Assembly (NCBI GenBank): GCA_965217175.1 | Contig: OZ244251.1 | Location: 1,302,001 to 1,366,000 of the forward strand | Direction: 5' to 3' | DNA from: Bin87 sp965217175 | GTDB taxonomy: Bacteria > Chloroflexota > Dehalococcoidia > Lucifugimonadales > UBA3495 | DNA length: 64,000 nt | In this document: one piece after another, positions 33,585 through 42,653 of the stretch | Numbering within the stretch: position 1 is the first letter of the stretch | Layout: each line of letters starts with the position of its first letter | The notes under the pieces: generated by a model | The model's database searches: none | Seen by the model: the letters and a program-made list of their open reading frames with translations, nothing else | What the model was told of the DNA's origin: nothing | Made by a program: the position numbers and the translations under genes

Positions 33585-33870
33585 GCTGGTTTCCCGCTTC
33601 CGCGGGAATGACGACACTTGTCCCCACTTTCTAGCCTTCACGCGTACCAGGTTTAATCTGTCATTGCGAGGAGCATAGCGACGTGGCAATCCCCCCGCTG
33701 GTCCTGAGCCCGTCGAAGGGCCGGCCCCACCGGGCCGTTCGTCCTGAGCTTGTCGAAGGGCCGGCCCCACCGGGCCGTTCGTCCTGAGCTTGTCGAAGGA
33801 TCGTCTACGTGTGTTCAGCCTCATCGAGATTGCCAACCCCCGTATCGAGTACGGGGTCGCAATGACAAAG
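33585..33870. repeat. Dispersed repeats, including a 40-bp tandem
   Basis: Contains a CCCGCTTCCGCGGGAATGAC palindrome, TCATTGCGAGGAGCATAGCG, and a tandem 40-bp unit starting GTCCTGAGC at 33701, 33741 and 33781 with GGCCGGCCCCACCGGGCC inside. It then has CATCGAGATTGCC and CCCGTATCGAGTACGGGG. The 383-base gap 33535-33917 contains nothing else. Confidence 0.85.
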
Positions 33871-33917
33871 TGGGCACGCATGAGTCTGCCGAAGAAGTCT
33901 CTCCCCCGCCAGCCATA

Positions 33918-34640
33918 CTACCGGAGGGATTGGGCCGACACGGCGGCAACGATTCCGAAATGATCGGACAGCTTTCCGGCTTCCCAAATGTTGCTGATGA
34001 TGCCGAGGGACTCAGCAGCCAGATCCGGGCTCAACGCGATGTGGTCGATGGTGCGACGCCCCTGGAATCCCAGCCCCGAAGTGGTGATGTCCAGGCGTGA
34101 TGCCACGGCGGATTGCAGAGCCCAGCGAACACGGTGTGGCGTGGATTTACCCCGCTGGAGCCGCTGATTGAAATCTCCCACCACAATCAAACGCTCCGCG
34201 GGTGTTCGATCGAGCACACGGGAGAGACCATCCAGATACTCCTGATGGTCTTCCCACCTTTTGCGCGTTGTTGCAGTCCTGTCCACCCTCGATCCCGCCC
34301 AGGGAATACAAACACCCATGATTGTCACCTCGCCCTGGGAAGTTCGGGTAACACCGGACACAAACCGACCGGGTGGCATGGAATCGATTCCGACATCATC
34401 AATCTGATGCCAGGGTTCCCTGGACCAGAGCAGAACCTTCCGGCGACCTTCCTTGATCGGGTACCCGTAGTCGGGTTGGGAACAGATCAGGTGGCCCTGA
34501 TGAGGCAGCAGCGCAACGTGTGTTTCGGTGAGGCAAATGACCTCGGGAAAATGTTCAGCGATGCGAGTGAGGATGTCGGAGCTTCGGCGCGATCTGGGAG
34601 TAGCCCATTGAACATTCCAATTCACCAATTTCAGCGACAT
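33918..34640 (-). CDS. Endonuclease/exonuclease/phosphatase family protein
   Basis: 240 aa EEP-fold hydrolase. The catalytic set is visible: Asn in LVNWNVQW, Glu in VICLTETH, Asp/Asn in VVGDFNQRL, and the His/Asp ends in RTIDHIALS and LSDHFGIVA. No signal peptide, so it is cytoplasmic. Substrate could be DNA, an inositol phosphate or a phospholipid headgroup. It stands alone. The 247 bases upstream (34641-34887) hold nothing I recognise. Confidence 0.85.
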   Translation of the reverse strand: MSLKLVNWNVQWATPRSRRSSDILTRIAEHFPEVICLTETHVALLPHQGHLICSQPDYGYPIKEGRRKVLLWSREPWHQIDDVGIDSMPPGRFVSGVTRTSQGEVTIMGVCIPWAGSRVDRTATTRKRWEDHQEYLDGLSRVLDRTPAERLIVVGDFNQRLQRGKSTPHRVRWALQSAVASRLDITTSGLGFQGRRTIDHIALSPDLAAESLGIISNIWEAGKLSDHFGIVAAVSAQSLR

Positions 34641-34887
34641 GGCGCGTTACCTCGGGTTTGCTTTGGCCGGCGGCCGTTCCGTCGCAGGCTAGCCGCAGCC
34701 GCGACCAACCGTCAACGCCGGCCCGCCTTCGAGTGGAAAGCTTCGTAACCCGGCACCCGGTTGAGCAGAGAACATCCGGCCGATCCGTTATCGAAAGCGT
34801 CGGGGAGCGTGGCGTTATTGGCGGTGGTTGGTGAGGGGTTGGGCGGCCTGTGGTATGCTGGATGGAGTTCAGCCGGAGGAAGATGTC

Positions 34888-35436
34888 ATGGCCCGCGTTC
34901 CCTATGTATCTCGCGACGAATTAGACTCAGACGGTCAAACGATCTATGACCGTATCAGGGAGGACCGGGGGGTTGACGAGGTTGGATTGCAGTTCAGGGC
35001 GTTGTTGCATAGCCCGCTGGCGGCGGGGTATCTCACCTCGCTGGGCGCTTCGCTTCGGTTCCAGTCCTCGATGCCGGATGATTTGAAAGAATTGGCAATC
35101 ATACTGGTGGCCCGGGAATGGGATTCGGGGATTGAGTGGACGGGGCATTCGGTGGCGGCGGCGCGCGCCGGTGTATCCGACGAAGCGATAGAAGGCATAC
35201 GCACCGGCAAGGCGCCGGGGTGTCTGGAAGGCACACAGGCTGCCATTGCCCGGTTCGTGCAGCAGATGACCCGCGAAAAAGACGTTTCAGACGAGAATTT
35301 CAAGGCGGTTCATGACGTGCTGGGAGATCGCGGTGTGGTGGACCTGACGATGACCGTTTCTTACTACACGGCACTGGCCCTGGCCCAGATAGCGCTGCGC
35401 CCCGAAATGGGCGGCGGGCGCGTCTCCACACTGTAA
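34888..35436 (+). CDS. Carboxymuconolactone decarboxylase (CMD) family protein
   Basis: 182 aa all-helical AhpD/CMD-fold protein. The core is LKELAIILVAREWDSGIEWTGHSVAAARAGVSDEAIEGIRTG (residues about 69-110). The position normally C-x2-C in peroxidase-active AhpD is D-S-G-I-E-W here, so thiol peroxidase activity is unlikely; the Glu and His match the gamma-CMD type. GGAGG precedes ATG 34888. The gene could serve aromatic breakdown, but no pathway genes are adjacent. Confidence 0.85.
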   Translation: MARVPYVSRDELDSDGQTIYDRIREDRGVDEVGLQFRALLHSPLAAGYLTSLGASLRFQSSMPDDLKELAIILVAREWDSGIEWTGHSVAAARAGVSDEAIEGIRTGKAPGCLEGTQAAIARFVQQMTREKDVSDENFKAVHDVLGDRGVVDLTMTVSYYTALALAQIALRPEMGGGRVSTL

Positions 35437-35470
35437 TTCGCCGCTGGGAAAGGATGGCGTTGTTACATCC

Positions 35471-36676
35471 GTGCCCCCGGGCGCAGGCGCCAAGTTGATG
35501 GAATCTGCTGACGAACTACTGAGCCGGCTGGCCGGGATGCTGGAATGGCACGGTCTGGGAACGGGTGTGCTCACGCCGCGACCCAGAGGCGGGCGGCTGC
35601 ATGGCGAAGACGCCGCTGCCGTCGCTGAGGTGCTGGACGCACTGGCGACCATGGACGACGGAATACCAACCGGTCGGAGTCCGCACAGCCTGATGTTCGG
35701 GAATGGTTGTTTTGCAATTGGTCGTTATCCGGAGGCGCTGGCGGTGTATCAGGCGTTGGCCGGCACCCGTCCGGACGACTTCGCGGTACACTTTAACCTG
35801 GGTGTGACCAGCCTGCGGCGTCGGCGGGCGGAAGATGCCGACCGGTCGCTGACGATGGCATTGGCGCTGGATGCCGCCTATGCCCCTGCTTATTACCAGC
35901 GGGGGAATGCCCGCGACGATCTGGGCGATCCCGCCGGGGCGCTGGATGACTATGCCACCGCCATCGGGCTGGACCCGGAGTATCTGCAAGCCCACTACAA
36001 CCGTGGAATTGTGCTGAATAACGTGGGGCGATACCAGGATGCGATCGCCGCATTTGACGACGCTCTGGCGTTAAGACCTGACATCTCCAACGCGTACCTG
36101 AACCGGGGGCTGGCCTGGGACGAGTTGGGAGACGCGGAGAAGGCGATTGCCGACTACGACCTGGCGCTAAGGAGCAATCCGGATAACGCGGACGCCAGGT
36201 TTAACCGGGCGCGCACGTGCTTCCGGGTGGGTCGTCATCAGGATGCCGTCACCGACTATACGGCCGCGATCGGCCTGAGACCTGACGACGTGGAGGCGCT
36301 CAATAATCGCGGTCTGGCCTACGACGCACTGGGTCAATACGAGCGCGCCGTAGCAGACTATGATGCTGCGCTGGCGCTTCGTCCCGATTTCGCCGAGGTG
36401 TTGAGCAACCGAGGGGCGGCACAAGAGACGTTGGGTGATGCTGACGCCGCGCTGGCAGACTATCTGGCGGCGGAGGCTGCGTTGCCGAATTTTGCGGCGG
36501 CCTACTACAACGCCGCCCGGCTTTATGCTGACCGGGGCGACATCGAGGAGTGCGCGCAGCAGTTGGCAGAAGCCATCCGGCTGCAACCGGGGTTATACGC
36601 TGAGGCGGAGTCGGACGAGATGCTGGGGTGGGTTCTGGACCTGTCCAAGATTAAGGACAACCGTCGGGAATCTTAG
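35471..36676 (+). CDS. Tetratricopeptide repeat protein
   Basis: About 401 aa. From residue 70 to 385 it consists of about nine 34-residue TPR units with the Leu/Gly/Tyr/Ala/Pro pattern, for example PEYLQAHYNRGIVLNNVGRY and PDDVEALNNRGLAYDALGQY. No signal peptide or enzymatic domain, so a scaffold for protein interactions. GTG 35471 is taken as start; ATG 35498 is an alternative. The gene follows the CMD gene after 34 bases and is convergent with plsY. Confidence 0.85.
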   Translation: MPPGAGAKLMESADELLSRLAGMLEWHGLGTGVLTPRPRGGRLHGEDAAAVAEVLDALATMDDGIPTGRSPHSLMFGNGCFAIGRYPEALAVYQALAGTRPDDFAVHFNLGVTSLRRRRAEDADRSLTMALALDAAYAPAYYQRGNARDDLGDPAGALDDYATAIGLDPEYLQAHYNRGIVLNNVGRYQDAIAAFDDALALRPDISNAYLNRGLAWDELGDAEKAIADYDLALRSNPDNADARFNRARTCFRVGRHQDAVTDYTAAIGLRPDDVEALNNRGLAYDALGQYERAVADYDAALALRPDFAEVLSNRGAAQETLGDADAALADYLAAEAALPNFAAAYYNAARLYADRGDIEECAQQLAEAIRLQPGLYAEAESDEMLGWVLDLSKIKDNRRES

Positions 36677-36704
36677 ACGGTTATTCCGGGACGGTTATTC
36701 CGGG

Positions 36705-37445
36705 TCAACAGACGGCGTCGCCGCTTTTTTCGTCCGGCGGTATTATCTGATTGAGGATTTGGTCCTCGTTGAGCCTGGCGACTTCGTTCAGGATATCGGG
36801 CGTGGCATCCATCAGCAGGTCATCGTCGATAATAGCCAGGACGGTATCGGGGCGATGGTCGGCATGGGTGAGGATGTTGTGGGTAATGACCACCAGAGCC
36901 AACGCCGTCAGGCTCAGCATAACTGCCCAATCGGCGCCGTACAGGGTGTTAAACGCCAGTAGGGAGGCGAAGGACCAGATGATCCCCAAAGAGGAACGAA
37001 AGGGAGAGCGACGGAACAGTATCACAGCCACCATACCAGCGGCGATACCGACCAGCATGAACCAACTAAGGTATGCGACGGTTACTCCGACCAGAACCAC
37101 CATACCGTCGCCGCCCTTGAAACCGGTAAAGATACTCTTCCAATGGCCGGCGATCGCTGCACTGCCGGCGAGGACCCCCATCAGTTCGGGCACACCCAGC
37201 ATCCAGGCGACCACGACCGCCGCGGAGCCTTTGATCACATCGCCGGCGAACACGAGCATTCCTCGGTATCGTCCGACGTGCCAGAAGACGTTTGCAGTAC
37301 CGGCGCGACGACTACCGGTAGCGAAGATATCCACACCCTTGAGGCGTGCCACGAGGTACGCGAAGGGGATGCTGCCCAACAGATAACCGACGACGATGGC
37401 GGCCAACAGACGTGGCGTCAGGTTGATTAATTCTTCAGGCAACAT
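36705..37445 (-). CDS. plsY: Glycerol-3-phosphate acyltransferase PlsY, with C-terminal extension
   Basis: 246 aa membrane enzyme transferring acyl from acyl-phosphate to glycerol 3-phosphate, first step of phospholipid synthesis. Motif 1 is GSIPFAYLVARLKGVDIFATGSR, motif 2 AGTANVFWHVG, motif 3 AGHWKSIFTGFKGGDGMV. In motif 3 the usual GGKG is GGDG. After the last helix there is an unusual soluble tail of about 45 residues (HADHRPDTVLAIIDDDLLMD...). ATG 37445 starts just before the first helix. Confidence 0.87.
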   Translation of the reverse strand: MLPEELINLTPRLLAAIVVGYLLGSIPFAYLVARLKGVDIFATGSRRAGTANVFWHVGRYRGMLVFAGDVIKGSAAVVVAWMLGVPELMGVLAGSAAIAGHWKSIFTGFKGGDGMVVLVGVTVAYLSWFMLVGIAAGMVAVILFRRSPFRSSLGIIWSFASLLAFNTLYGADWAVMLSLTALALVVITHNILTHADHRPDTVLAIIDDDLLMDATPDILNEVARLNEDQILNQIIPPDEKSGDAVC

Positions 37446-37540
37446 ACACGGATTCAGGCCCGGGAAGGTCGTATCTAATGTTATCACACGAGTTGTGATT
37501 ACCGGCGCGGACGCTCGCCACGGCGCGTTGGGCAGGGAAT

Positions 37541-37620
37541 GGTCCTTCGACTGGCTCAGGACGAACGGGGTGGGGCTTTAGGAGGTCCTTCGACGGGCTC
37601 AGGAGGAACGGGGTGGGGGT
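37541..37620. repeat. Two copies of the CCTTCGAC...CTCAGGA repeat
   Basis: GTCCTTCGACTGGCTCAGGA (37542-37561) and GTCCTTCGACGGGCTCAGGA (37585-37604), each followed by CGGGGTGGGG(T/C)TT. They sit between the divergent ends of plsY and the methyltransferase. Confidence 0.8.
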
Positions 37621-37636
37621 TAGGATGCGCGGGGGA

Positions 37637-38428
37637 TCAGGAATGTTTGCGTCCTACGTACAACGAGTAACCCAACTGACCCTGCTGAACACGGGTCTGG
37701 ACGCGGTCCAACAGGTCGGGAGCGGCGGCCAGGTCTGTGGGTACTCCGGGGATGAAACTCCCCAATCCACCCAAAACCGCCAGCTTACCGCGGACATCGG
37801 CCAACAGCTGCAGCACTTCGCCGGAAAGGTCCTCGCGGGCCGACATCGTGAAGCCCGCGTCTTCCAACAGGGATTGGTATCCGTCAGACGGCAGGGCATC
37901 GGTGAGGCAGAGCATCATACCGACGGTGCTATCGAGCTCCGGGGGCAGGCTGCGGGGTTCCACCGTAACGTCGGAAATGCCGATCACGCCGTCCGGCTTC
38001 AGCAAATGGCGCACGTGGTCGATGGCGGCGAGTTTGTCCACAAACAGGCTGGTGGCGCACTCGATGATGACGGCGTCGAAGGCGCCGGGCCGAAAGGGCG
38101 GGGCTTCGGCGTCGCCGCGCACGAAGTCCACGTTCGCCGGCACCGGTTGTTCCAGGGCCCGCCGCCGTGAAGCGGATGCGGCATCAGCGCCCAGCTCCAG
38201 GCCGGTTACGTGGCATCGAAACACGCGGGAGATGGCGGTTGCGCTGGTACCCATACCGCAGGCAAGGTCCAGAACCCGCCAACCGGCCTGCAAACCCATG
38301 GCACGGCCCAGGCGGTTGGTTGCGCGCAAGCCTCCGGGGTGGAGACTGTCCCCGAGAATGAACCGCGCCAGTTCGGATGAATACAGGTCGGCGCAGCAAA
38401 TTTTTGCGGCGTAGGTTGGGTCTAGCAT
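37637..38428 (-). CDS. Class I SAM-dependent methyltransferase
   Basis: 263 aa. SAM motif I is VLDLACGMGTSATAISRVF at residues about 51-69, motif II LELGADAAS, and the post-motif VRGDAEAPPFRPGAFDAVIIECA. The N-terminal segment CCADLYSSELARFILGDSLHPGGL precedes the fold and is a recurring signature of one methyltransferase subfamily related to UbiE/ArsM. Target unknown. It is 101 bases downstream of the radical SAM gene on the same strand, so may be cotranscribed with it. Confidence 0.82.
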   Translation of the reverse strand: MLDPTYAAKICCADLYSSELARFILGDSLHPGGLRATNRLGRAMGLQAGWRVLDLACGMGTSATAISRVFRCHVTGLELGADAASASRRRALEQPVPANVDFVRGDAEAPPFRPGAFDAVIIECATSLFVDKLAAIDHVRHLLKPDGVIGISDVTVEPRSLPPELDSTVGMMLCLTDALPSDGYQSLLEDAGFTMSAREDLSGEVLQLLADVRGKLAVLGGLGSFIPGVPTDLAAAPDLLDRVQTRVQQGQLGYSLYVGRKHS

Positions 38429-38529
38429 AGACGCATAGAATCACTCGCCCGTCTCCCTGGGCGGGAGAAGGCTGAGGTGAGGGGGTAGTAGTGGCGGTAA
38501 GATTCCACCCTCACCCTAACCCTCTCCCA

Positions 38530-40008
38530 TCAAGGGAGAGGGGACTGTTTAGGGGCCTGGGGCTGTTGCGTGGTGGCAAGGCGGATTTTCTGACGGCCCT
38601 GCTCGAGCGTTAGCTGATCACGGATTTGTTCCCGGTAGCCCACGGAATTATAGGCGCAGAAGGGAATGGCGCGCCCGTCGGGAGTGAGGATACCGACGCA
38701 ACACTTCATGACCTGCTTAACGTTGAAGGTATAGGCGTCCAGGAAATCCTTGATGGCGATCTGAAAGACGTGATTTTTGAGATGGTTCATTTCGTACGGC
38801 AGGTCGAGGCCGGGTCCGCAGGCGCACTCGAACTGGCCGGCGGTTTTCTCGGTGCCGGCCACCGCGGAAGCCGACCACAAACCCTCCAGGGCCTGCTGAA
38901 TGACGGCAGCATCTGGAGCCTTGGGAAGGGCGCGATTGGTGATGTAATCGAGATACTGGTCGATTTCCAGCAACCTGGGGAGTGGCATGACGGTGTCGCC
39001 GTCCACGAAGATGTAGGAATTGACCTGGCAGGTTGGAAAACAGCAGGGAACGGGGACGAAATCTTCCAGGATGAAGCGGCCGTCGGTTTGATCAACGATG
39101 CCGTGGATGATGTCTGGGATGGTGACGCGGGTCATAGGGTCGAAGGGGATGTGGCGGCCGACGTGGGTTACGGGCTGGAACACCACACCCTTCACGGCCG
39201 GATGCTGCAGGCCGAAGTCCACGATGCCACCGACTTCGTCGGTGTTGACGTCGCGCTCGATGGCTGCCACGAGGACGGCGGACATGCCGGCTGCGGCCAG
39301 GCGATCCAGGGCGAGCATCTTGGTATCGAGCAAGGGTTCGCCGCGAATGGTCAGGTAGGTATCTTCGCGCAGGCCGTCGAACTGGAAATACACAACGGGG
39401 TCGAGAGCGGCCATCTGCGCCAGGAATTTGTCGTCTTTGGCGAGTCGGACGCCGTTGGTGTTGATCATCACCTGACGGATGCCCCGGTCTTTGGCGGCCT
39501 GGATCATTTCGGGCAACTGGGGATGGATTGTCGGTTCGCCGCCGCTGAACTGGATGACTTCCGGGTCGCCCTCAATTTCGACAAAGCGGTCGAGCATGGA
39601 CTCCACCTGCTCCAGGGTCAGGTTGTATCCGATGCCGGCGTTGGCGAAACACACGGGGCAGTTGAGATTGCAGGCGGTGTTGACTTCAATGAGGCCCAGG
39701 CAGATGTGCTGCTTGTGTTCGGGACACAGTCCACAGTCCAGCGGGCAGCCGTCTTTGACCTCGGTGCTGAATTCCAGGGGGATGGTGCCGGGCTTGTTGA
39801 ACCGGACGCTGCCGACGTACATCTCGGCGTCGGAGCTGATGATGCCCTCGAACCAGCCGTGGGTGGGACAACGCTTTCGCATGTAGACCCTGTTGTCGCG
39901 GATGATTATCTGGGCGTCGATTACGGTTTTGCATTCGGGACAGATGGAGCGGGTCAGCTCGTGGAAGATGAAATCGGCGTCCTGCTTCGTGCGGTTGGGG
40001 GCGGTCAA
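38530..40008 (-). CDS. Radical SAM protein, Tes (tetraether lipid synthase)-like
   Basis: 492 aa. The radical SAM [4Fe-4S] motif is CNLNCPVCFA (residues about 112-121), preceded by several more cysteines: ICPECKTV, KRCPTHGWF and DGCPLDCGLCPEHKQHIC. Later come PCCFPTC and CACGPG, then CCVGI. This layout matches the MJ0619/Tes family, whose characterised archaeal member couples lipid chains to form membrane-spanning tetraethers. Bacterial members are uncharacterised, so the reaction here is unknown. TTG start at 40008 overlaps the stop of the DNA methyltransferase (TTGA), with GGAG upstream, so translation is coupled. Confidence 0.85.
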   Translation of the reverse strand: MTAPNRTKQDADFIFHELTRSICPECKTVIDAQIIIRDNRVYMRKRCPTHGWFEGIISSDAEMYVGSVRFNKPGTIPLEFSTEVKDGCPLDCGLCPEHKQHICLGLIEVNTACNLNCPVCFANAGIGYNLTLEQVESMLDRFVEIEGDPEVIQFSGGEPTIHPQLPEMIQAAKDRGIRQVMINTNGVRLAKDDKFLAQMAALDPVVYFQFDGLREDTYLTIRGEPLLDTKMLALDRLAAAGMSAVLVAAIERDVNTDEVGGIVDFGLQHPAVKGVVFQPVTHVGRHIPFDPMTRVTIPDIIHGIVDQTDGRFILEDFVPVPCCFPTCQVNSYIFVDGDTVMPLPRLLEIDQYLDYITNRALPKAPDAAVIQQALEGLWSASAVAGTEKTAGQFECACGPGLDLPYEMNHLKNHVFQIAIKDFLDAYTFNVKQVMKCCVGILTPDGRAIPFCAYNSVGYREQIRDQLTLEQGRQKIRLATTQQPQAPKQSPLP

Positions 40009-40859
40009 GTTGGTTCTCCGGTGGAGGTAGTGGCATTGATTGGAACGGCGCCGAGATCTCCCAAGCGCTGGCGCATTACGCTGATCGCTTCGGGTTTATT
40101 GTCGATCAGCGTGTAGTTGCGGCCTTCGATGCTGGCGGCCTCGCCAAGGGTGCCGCTGCCGGCGAAGAAATCGAGCAGGTGGTCTCCGGGATTGGAATGG
40201 ACGCGGACGATGCGGCGGATTATGGCCAAGGGTTTTTGGGTGGCATAGCCGGTTTTCTCGCGGCTGCCGGGACTTACTATGGTATGCCACCAGACGTCAG
40301 TTGGGGTTTTGCCTCTTGCTGCTTTCGCCGGGCCGACCAGTCCAGGCGCCAGGTATGGGATTCGGTCGATAGCGTCGTAGTTGAAGGTGAAATGGTCGGG
40401 GTCTTTGGCGTACCACAGGATGTTGTCGTGCTTGGCCGACCAGCGCTTTTTGCTGCGTGCGCCGTAGTCGTAGGCCCAGATGATTTCGTTGATGAAGGAA
40501 TCGCGGCCAAAGATTTCGTCCAGCATCACCTTGCAGTAGTGGACCTCGCGGTAGTCGATGTGGAAGAACAAGCTGCCGCGATCGTCCAGCACGCGATAGG
40601 CTTCCTGCAGGCGGGGTCGGAGAAAAGCCAGGTAGTCGTCGAAGGCGTCATCGTATCGGCTCGTGCCGACCACCTGAGTCTTGTAGCGGTGGCCCTGGAA
40701 ACCGGTGCGGTCGCCGGCGTCGTCGCGGGAAACGCGGATGCGGGTGCGGGATTGGGCTTTGCCGGTGTTGAAGGGTGGGTCGATATAGATCAGTTGGAAC
40801 GCTGCGCCGGGCAAGGTTCGGAGGACATCAAGATTGTCGCCAAGTATAATATCGCCCAT
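40005..40859 (-). CDS. Orphan DNA methyltransferase, N6-adenine type
   Basis: 284 aa. Catalytic motif IV is DPPFNTG (residues 27-33) and the SAM-binding motif LLDFFAGSGTLGEAA lies near the C-terminus, the beta-class order. Blocks VDPPF-type, SLFFHIDYREVHYCKVMLDEIFG and DVWWHTIVSPGSREKTGYATQKP are typical of type III-like or orphan N6-adenine or N4-cytosine methylases. No restriction enzyme gene is adjacent, so a regulatory or cell-cycle role is likely. Recognition site not inferable. The stop overlaps the radical SAM start. Confidence 0.87.
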   Translation of the reverse strand: MGDIILGDNLDVLRTLPGAAFQLIYIDPPFNTGKAQSRTRIRVSRDDAGDRTGFQGHRYKTQVVGTSRYDDAFDDYLAFLRPRLQEAYRVLDDRGSLFFHIDYREVHYCKVMLDEIFGRDSFINEIIWAYDYGARSKKRWSAKHDNILWYAKDPDHFTFNYDAIDRIPYLAPGLVGPAKAARGKTPTDVWWHTIVSPGSREKTGYATQKPLAIIRRIVRVHSNPGDHLLDFFAGSGTLGEAASIEGRNYTLIDNKPEAISVMRQRLGDLGAVPINATTSTGEPT

Positions 40860-41033
40860 TGCGCCCCTCCGGTTCGAGGCCGCATTATCCGGTTTGCCGG
40901 TGAGAGTGTCAAACGGCGACGGCCCTCGCCCCCACCCCTCTCCCAGTGAGAGAGGGGCTTTTCTTCCGCACTTGTCGCCCTACATGCCAGGCACTTTATC
41001 TTTAGAAAAGTGGCCTATCGCAAGGAGTTAACG

Positions 41034-42260
41034 ATGAATCAGCATGAGTATCCGACTGGGCCGCTGGCGGGCGTGAAGGTGCTGGATTTGACGCAGATTA
41101 TGGCCGGGCCGATGTGTACGATGCTGTTGGCCGACATGGGGGCGGATGTAATCAAGATTGAGCGTCCGGGGAGCGGCGACGATACGCGGCGCATGGGCAG
41201 CCGGTACAGCAACGGGTTTGCGGCGGGGTTCCTGGCCCTGAACCGGAACAAGCGGAGCATCGCACTGGATCTGCGATCGGATGCGGGCAAGGCTGTATTT
41301 CGCAAGATGGCGGAGTCGGCGGACGTTGTGGCGGAGAACTTCCGGCCGGGTGTGATGGATCGGTTGGAGTTGGGCTATGAGGAACTGGCGAAGATCAATC
41401 CGCGGCTGGTGTACGCCAGTATATCGGGGTTCGGGGGAAGTGGCCCGTACCGCAACCGGGGCGGGTTTGACCTGGTGGCGCAGGGAATGAGCGGGTTGAT
41501 GAGCATCACGGGGTTTCCCGACGGGCCGCCGGCAAAAGTGGGTGTTCCCATAACTGACATTGGGGCGGGAAGCTTTACGGCGTTCGGAATCCTGGCGGCC
41601 TACATACACGTCCAGCGCACCGGACAGGGTCAGAAAGTGGACGCATCGCTGCTGGAGGCGGGGATCGCCTTCACCGTTTGGGAATCGTCGGAGTATTTTG
41701 TCAACGGGGAGATACCGGGCCCGCTGGGCTCGGCGCACCGGGTCAACGCGCCGTACCAGGCGCTGCGCACCAGCGACGGCTACATCAACATCGGAGCGGC
41801 GTCACAACCAACGTGGGAGCAGTTTTGTCGAGCCATCGGGCAGGATGCCCTGATTGAGGACCCCAGATACAAAGCATCGAACGACAGGAAGGCGCGGGAA
41901 GGCGAGCTGGCGGAGTTGCTGGAAGGTATCCTGGTGGAGCACTCCACGGAATACTGGATGGAGCAATTGCAGTCGGCGGGCGTGGTGGCCGGCCCGATTT
42001 ACGATATGGCGCAGGTGTACGCCGACGAGCAGGTGTTGGCCCGGGATATGAAGGTGACGTTGGCCGACGATGAGATGGGCGAGTTACAGAACATCGGCAT
42101 CCCGGTGAAGCTGTCGGCGACGCCGGGAAGCATCCGACACCGAGGGCCGGGACTGGGCGAGCATACGCGGGAGTTGCTGCTGGAGCACGGTTACACGGAG
42201 GCCGAGGTGGATGCGCTGGTGGACGGGGGCGTAGTGGGGACCGGCCAGGCGGCGAGGTGA
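41034..42260 (+). CDS. CaiB/BaiF family CoA transferase
   Basis: 408 aa class III CoA transferase, moving CoA between carboxylic acids. Start block LAGVKVLDLTQIMAGPMCTMLLADMGADVIKIE; the catalytic aspartate is in NRGGFDLVAQGMSGLM. AAGGAG is well placed before ATG 41034. Such enzymes are abundant in SAR202-type Chloroflexota, where they activate organic acids. Substrate unknown. Two small membrane-protein genes follow on the same strand. Confidence 0.9.
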   Translation: MNQHEYPTGPLAGVKVLDLTQIMAGPMCTMLLADMGADVIKIERPGSGDDTRRMGSRYSNGFAAGFLALNRNKRSIALDLRSDAGKAVFRKMAESADVVAENFRPGVMDRLELGYEELAKINPRLVYASISGFGGSGPYRNRGGFDLVAQGMSGLMSITGFPDGPPAKVGVPITDIGAGSFTAFGILAAYIHVQRTGQGQKVDASLLEAGIAFTVWESSEYFVNGEIPGPLGSAHRVNAPYQALRTSDGYINIGAASQPTWEQFCRAIGQDALIEDPRYKASNDRKAREGELAELLEGILVEHSTEYWMEQLQSAGVVAGPIYDMAQVYADEQVLARDMKVTLADDEMGELQNIGIPVKLSATPGSIRHRGPGLGEHTRELLLEHGYTEAEVDALVDGGVVGTGQAAR

Positions 42261-42362
42261 CATTTGGTGGTTGATAAGCAGTGTTAAGTGCGATAGCTTT
42301 TTGAGCATCCTGTATACCGAGAAAATTGCTCACACCCGCCAGGCAAGGGATCGCCGCCGAAA

Positions 42363-42653
42363 ATGTTGATAAATTGGAAGTGGTTCGATTTCCGCCGCCT
42401 GGTGTTGTCGATATCCATGGGGTTGGTGGCCACCATCCTAATAGTTGGCGGCTCGTTGCTGGCATGGTTCAACTTGCCGGAGGAATTGTTCGACGCCGGA
42501 CGTTCAGAGACGTTGGAAAGTGTGACCCGAGCGGCTCTGGTGCTTCCCGCGGTACTTGCTACCGCCCCGTTGATCCAGTGGTGGTATAGTGTGATTGCCA
42601 AGGTGCTTAATGTTCCCCTGATTGACGGAGGAGGCCATGAAAGTAAGGTTTAA
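42363..42653 (+). CDS. Small membrane protein, 96 aa
   Basis: No family recognised. Two hydrophobic helices: LVLSISMGLVATILIVGGSLLAWF (residues about 13-36) and ALVLPAVLATAPLIQWWYSVIA (about 58-79). No clear Shine-Dalgarno, so the start is provisional. Its last six codons overlap the start of the next small gene (42637), which supports both being real. Confidence 0.5.
   Translation: MLINWKWFDFRRLVLSISMGLVATILIVGGSLLAWFNLPEELFDAGRSETLESVTRAALVLPAVLATAPLIQWWYSVIAKVLNVPLIDGGGHESKV

Noticed and set aside
33701..33800. 40-bp period repeat considered as CRISPR
   Set aside because: The whole period is repeated, so there are no spacers; it is a tandem of a dispersed repeat.
38626..40116. 496-codon plus-strand open frame
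   Set aside because: It lies antisense to the radical SAM gene, whose motifs are clear; the long frame is a by-product of high GC codon usage.
40005..40859. Restriction-modification or defence island around the methyltransferase
   Set aside because: Neighbours are a radical SAM gene and a CoA transferase; no nuclease, helicase or toxin gene is next to it.
40926..40956. CCCCTCTCCC...GAGAGGGG hairpin followed by CTTTTCTT, as a terminator
   Set aside because: It lies between two divergent genes, so no transcript would end there; it is another copy of the dispersed palindrome.
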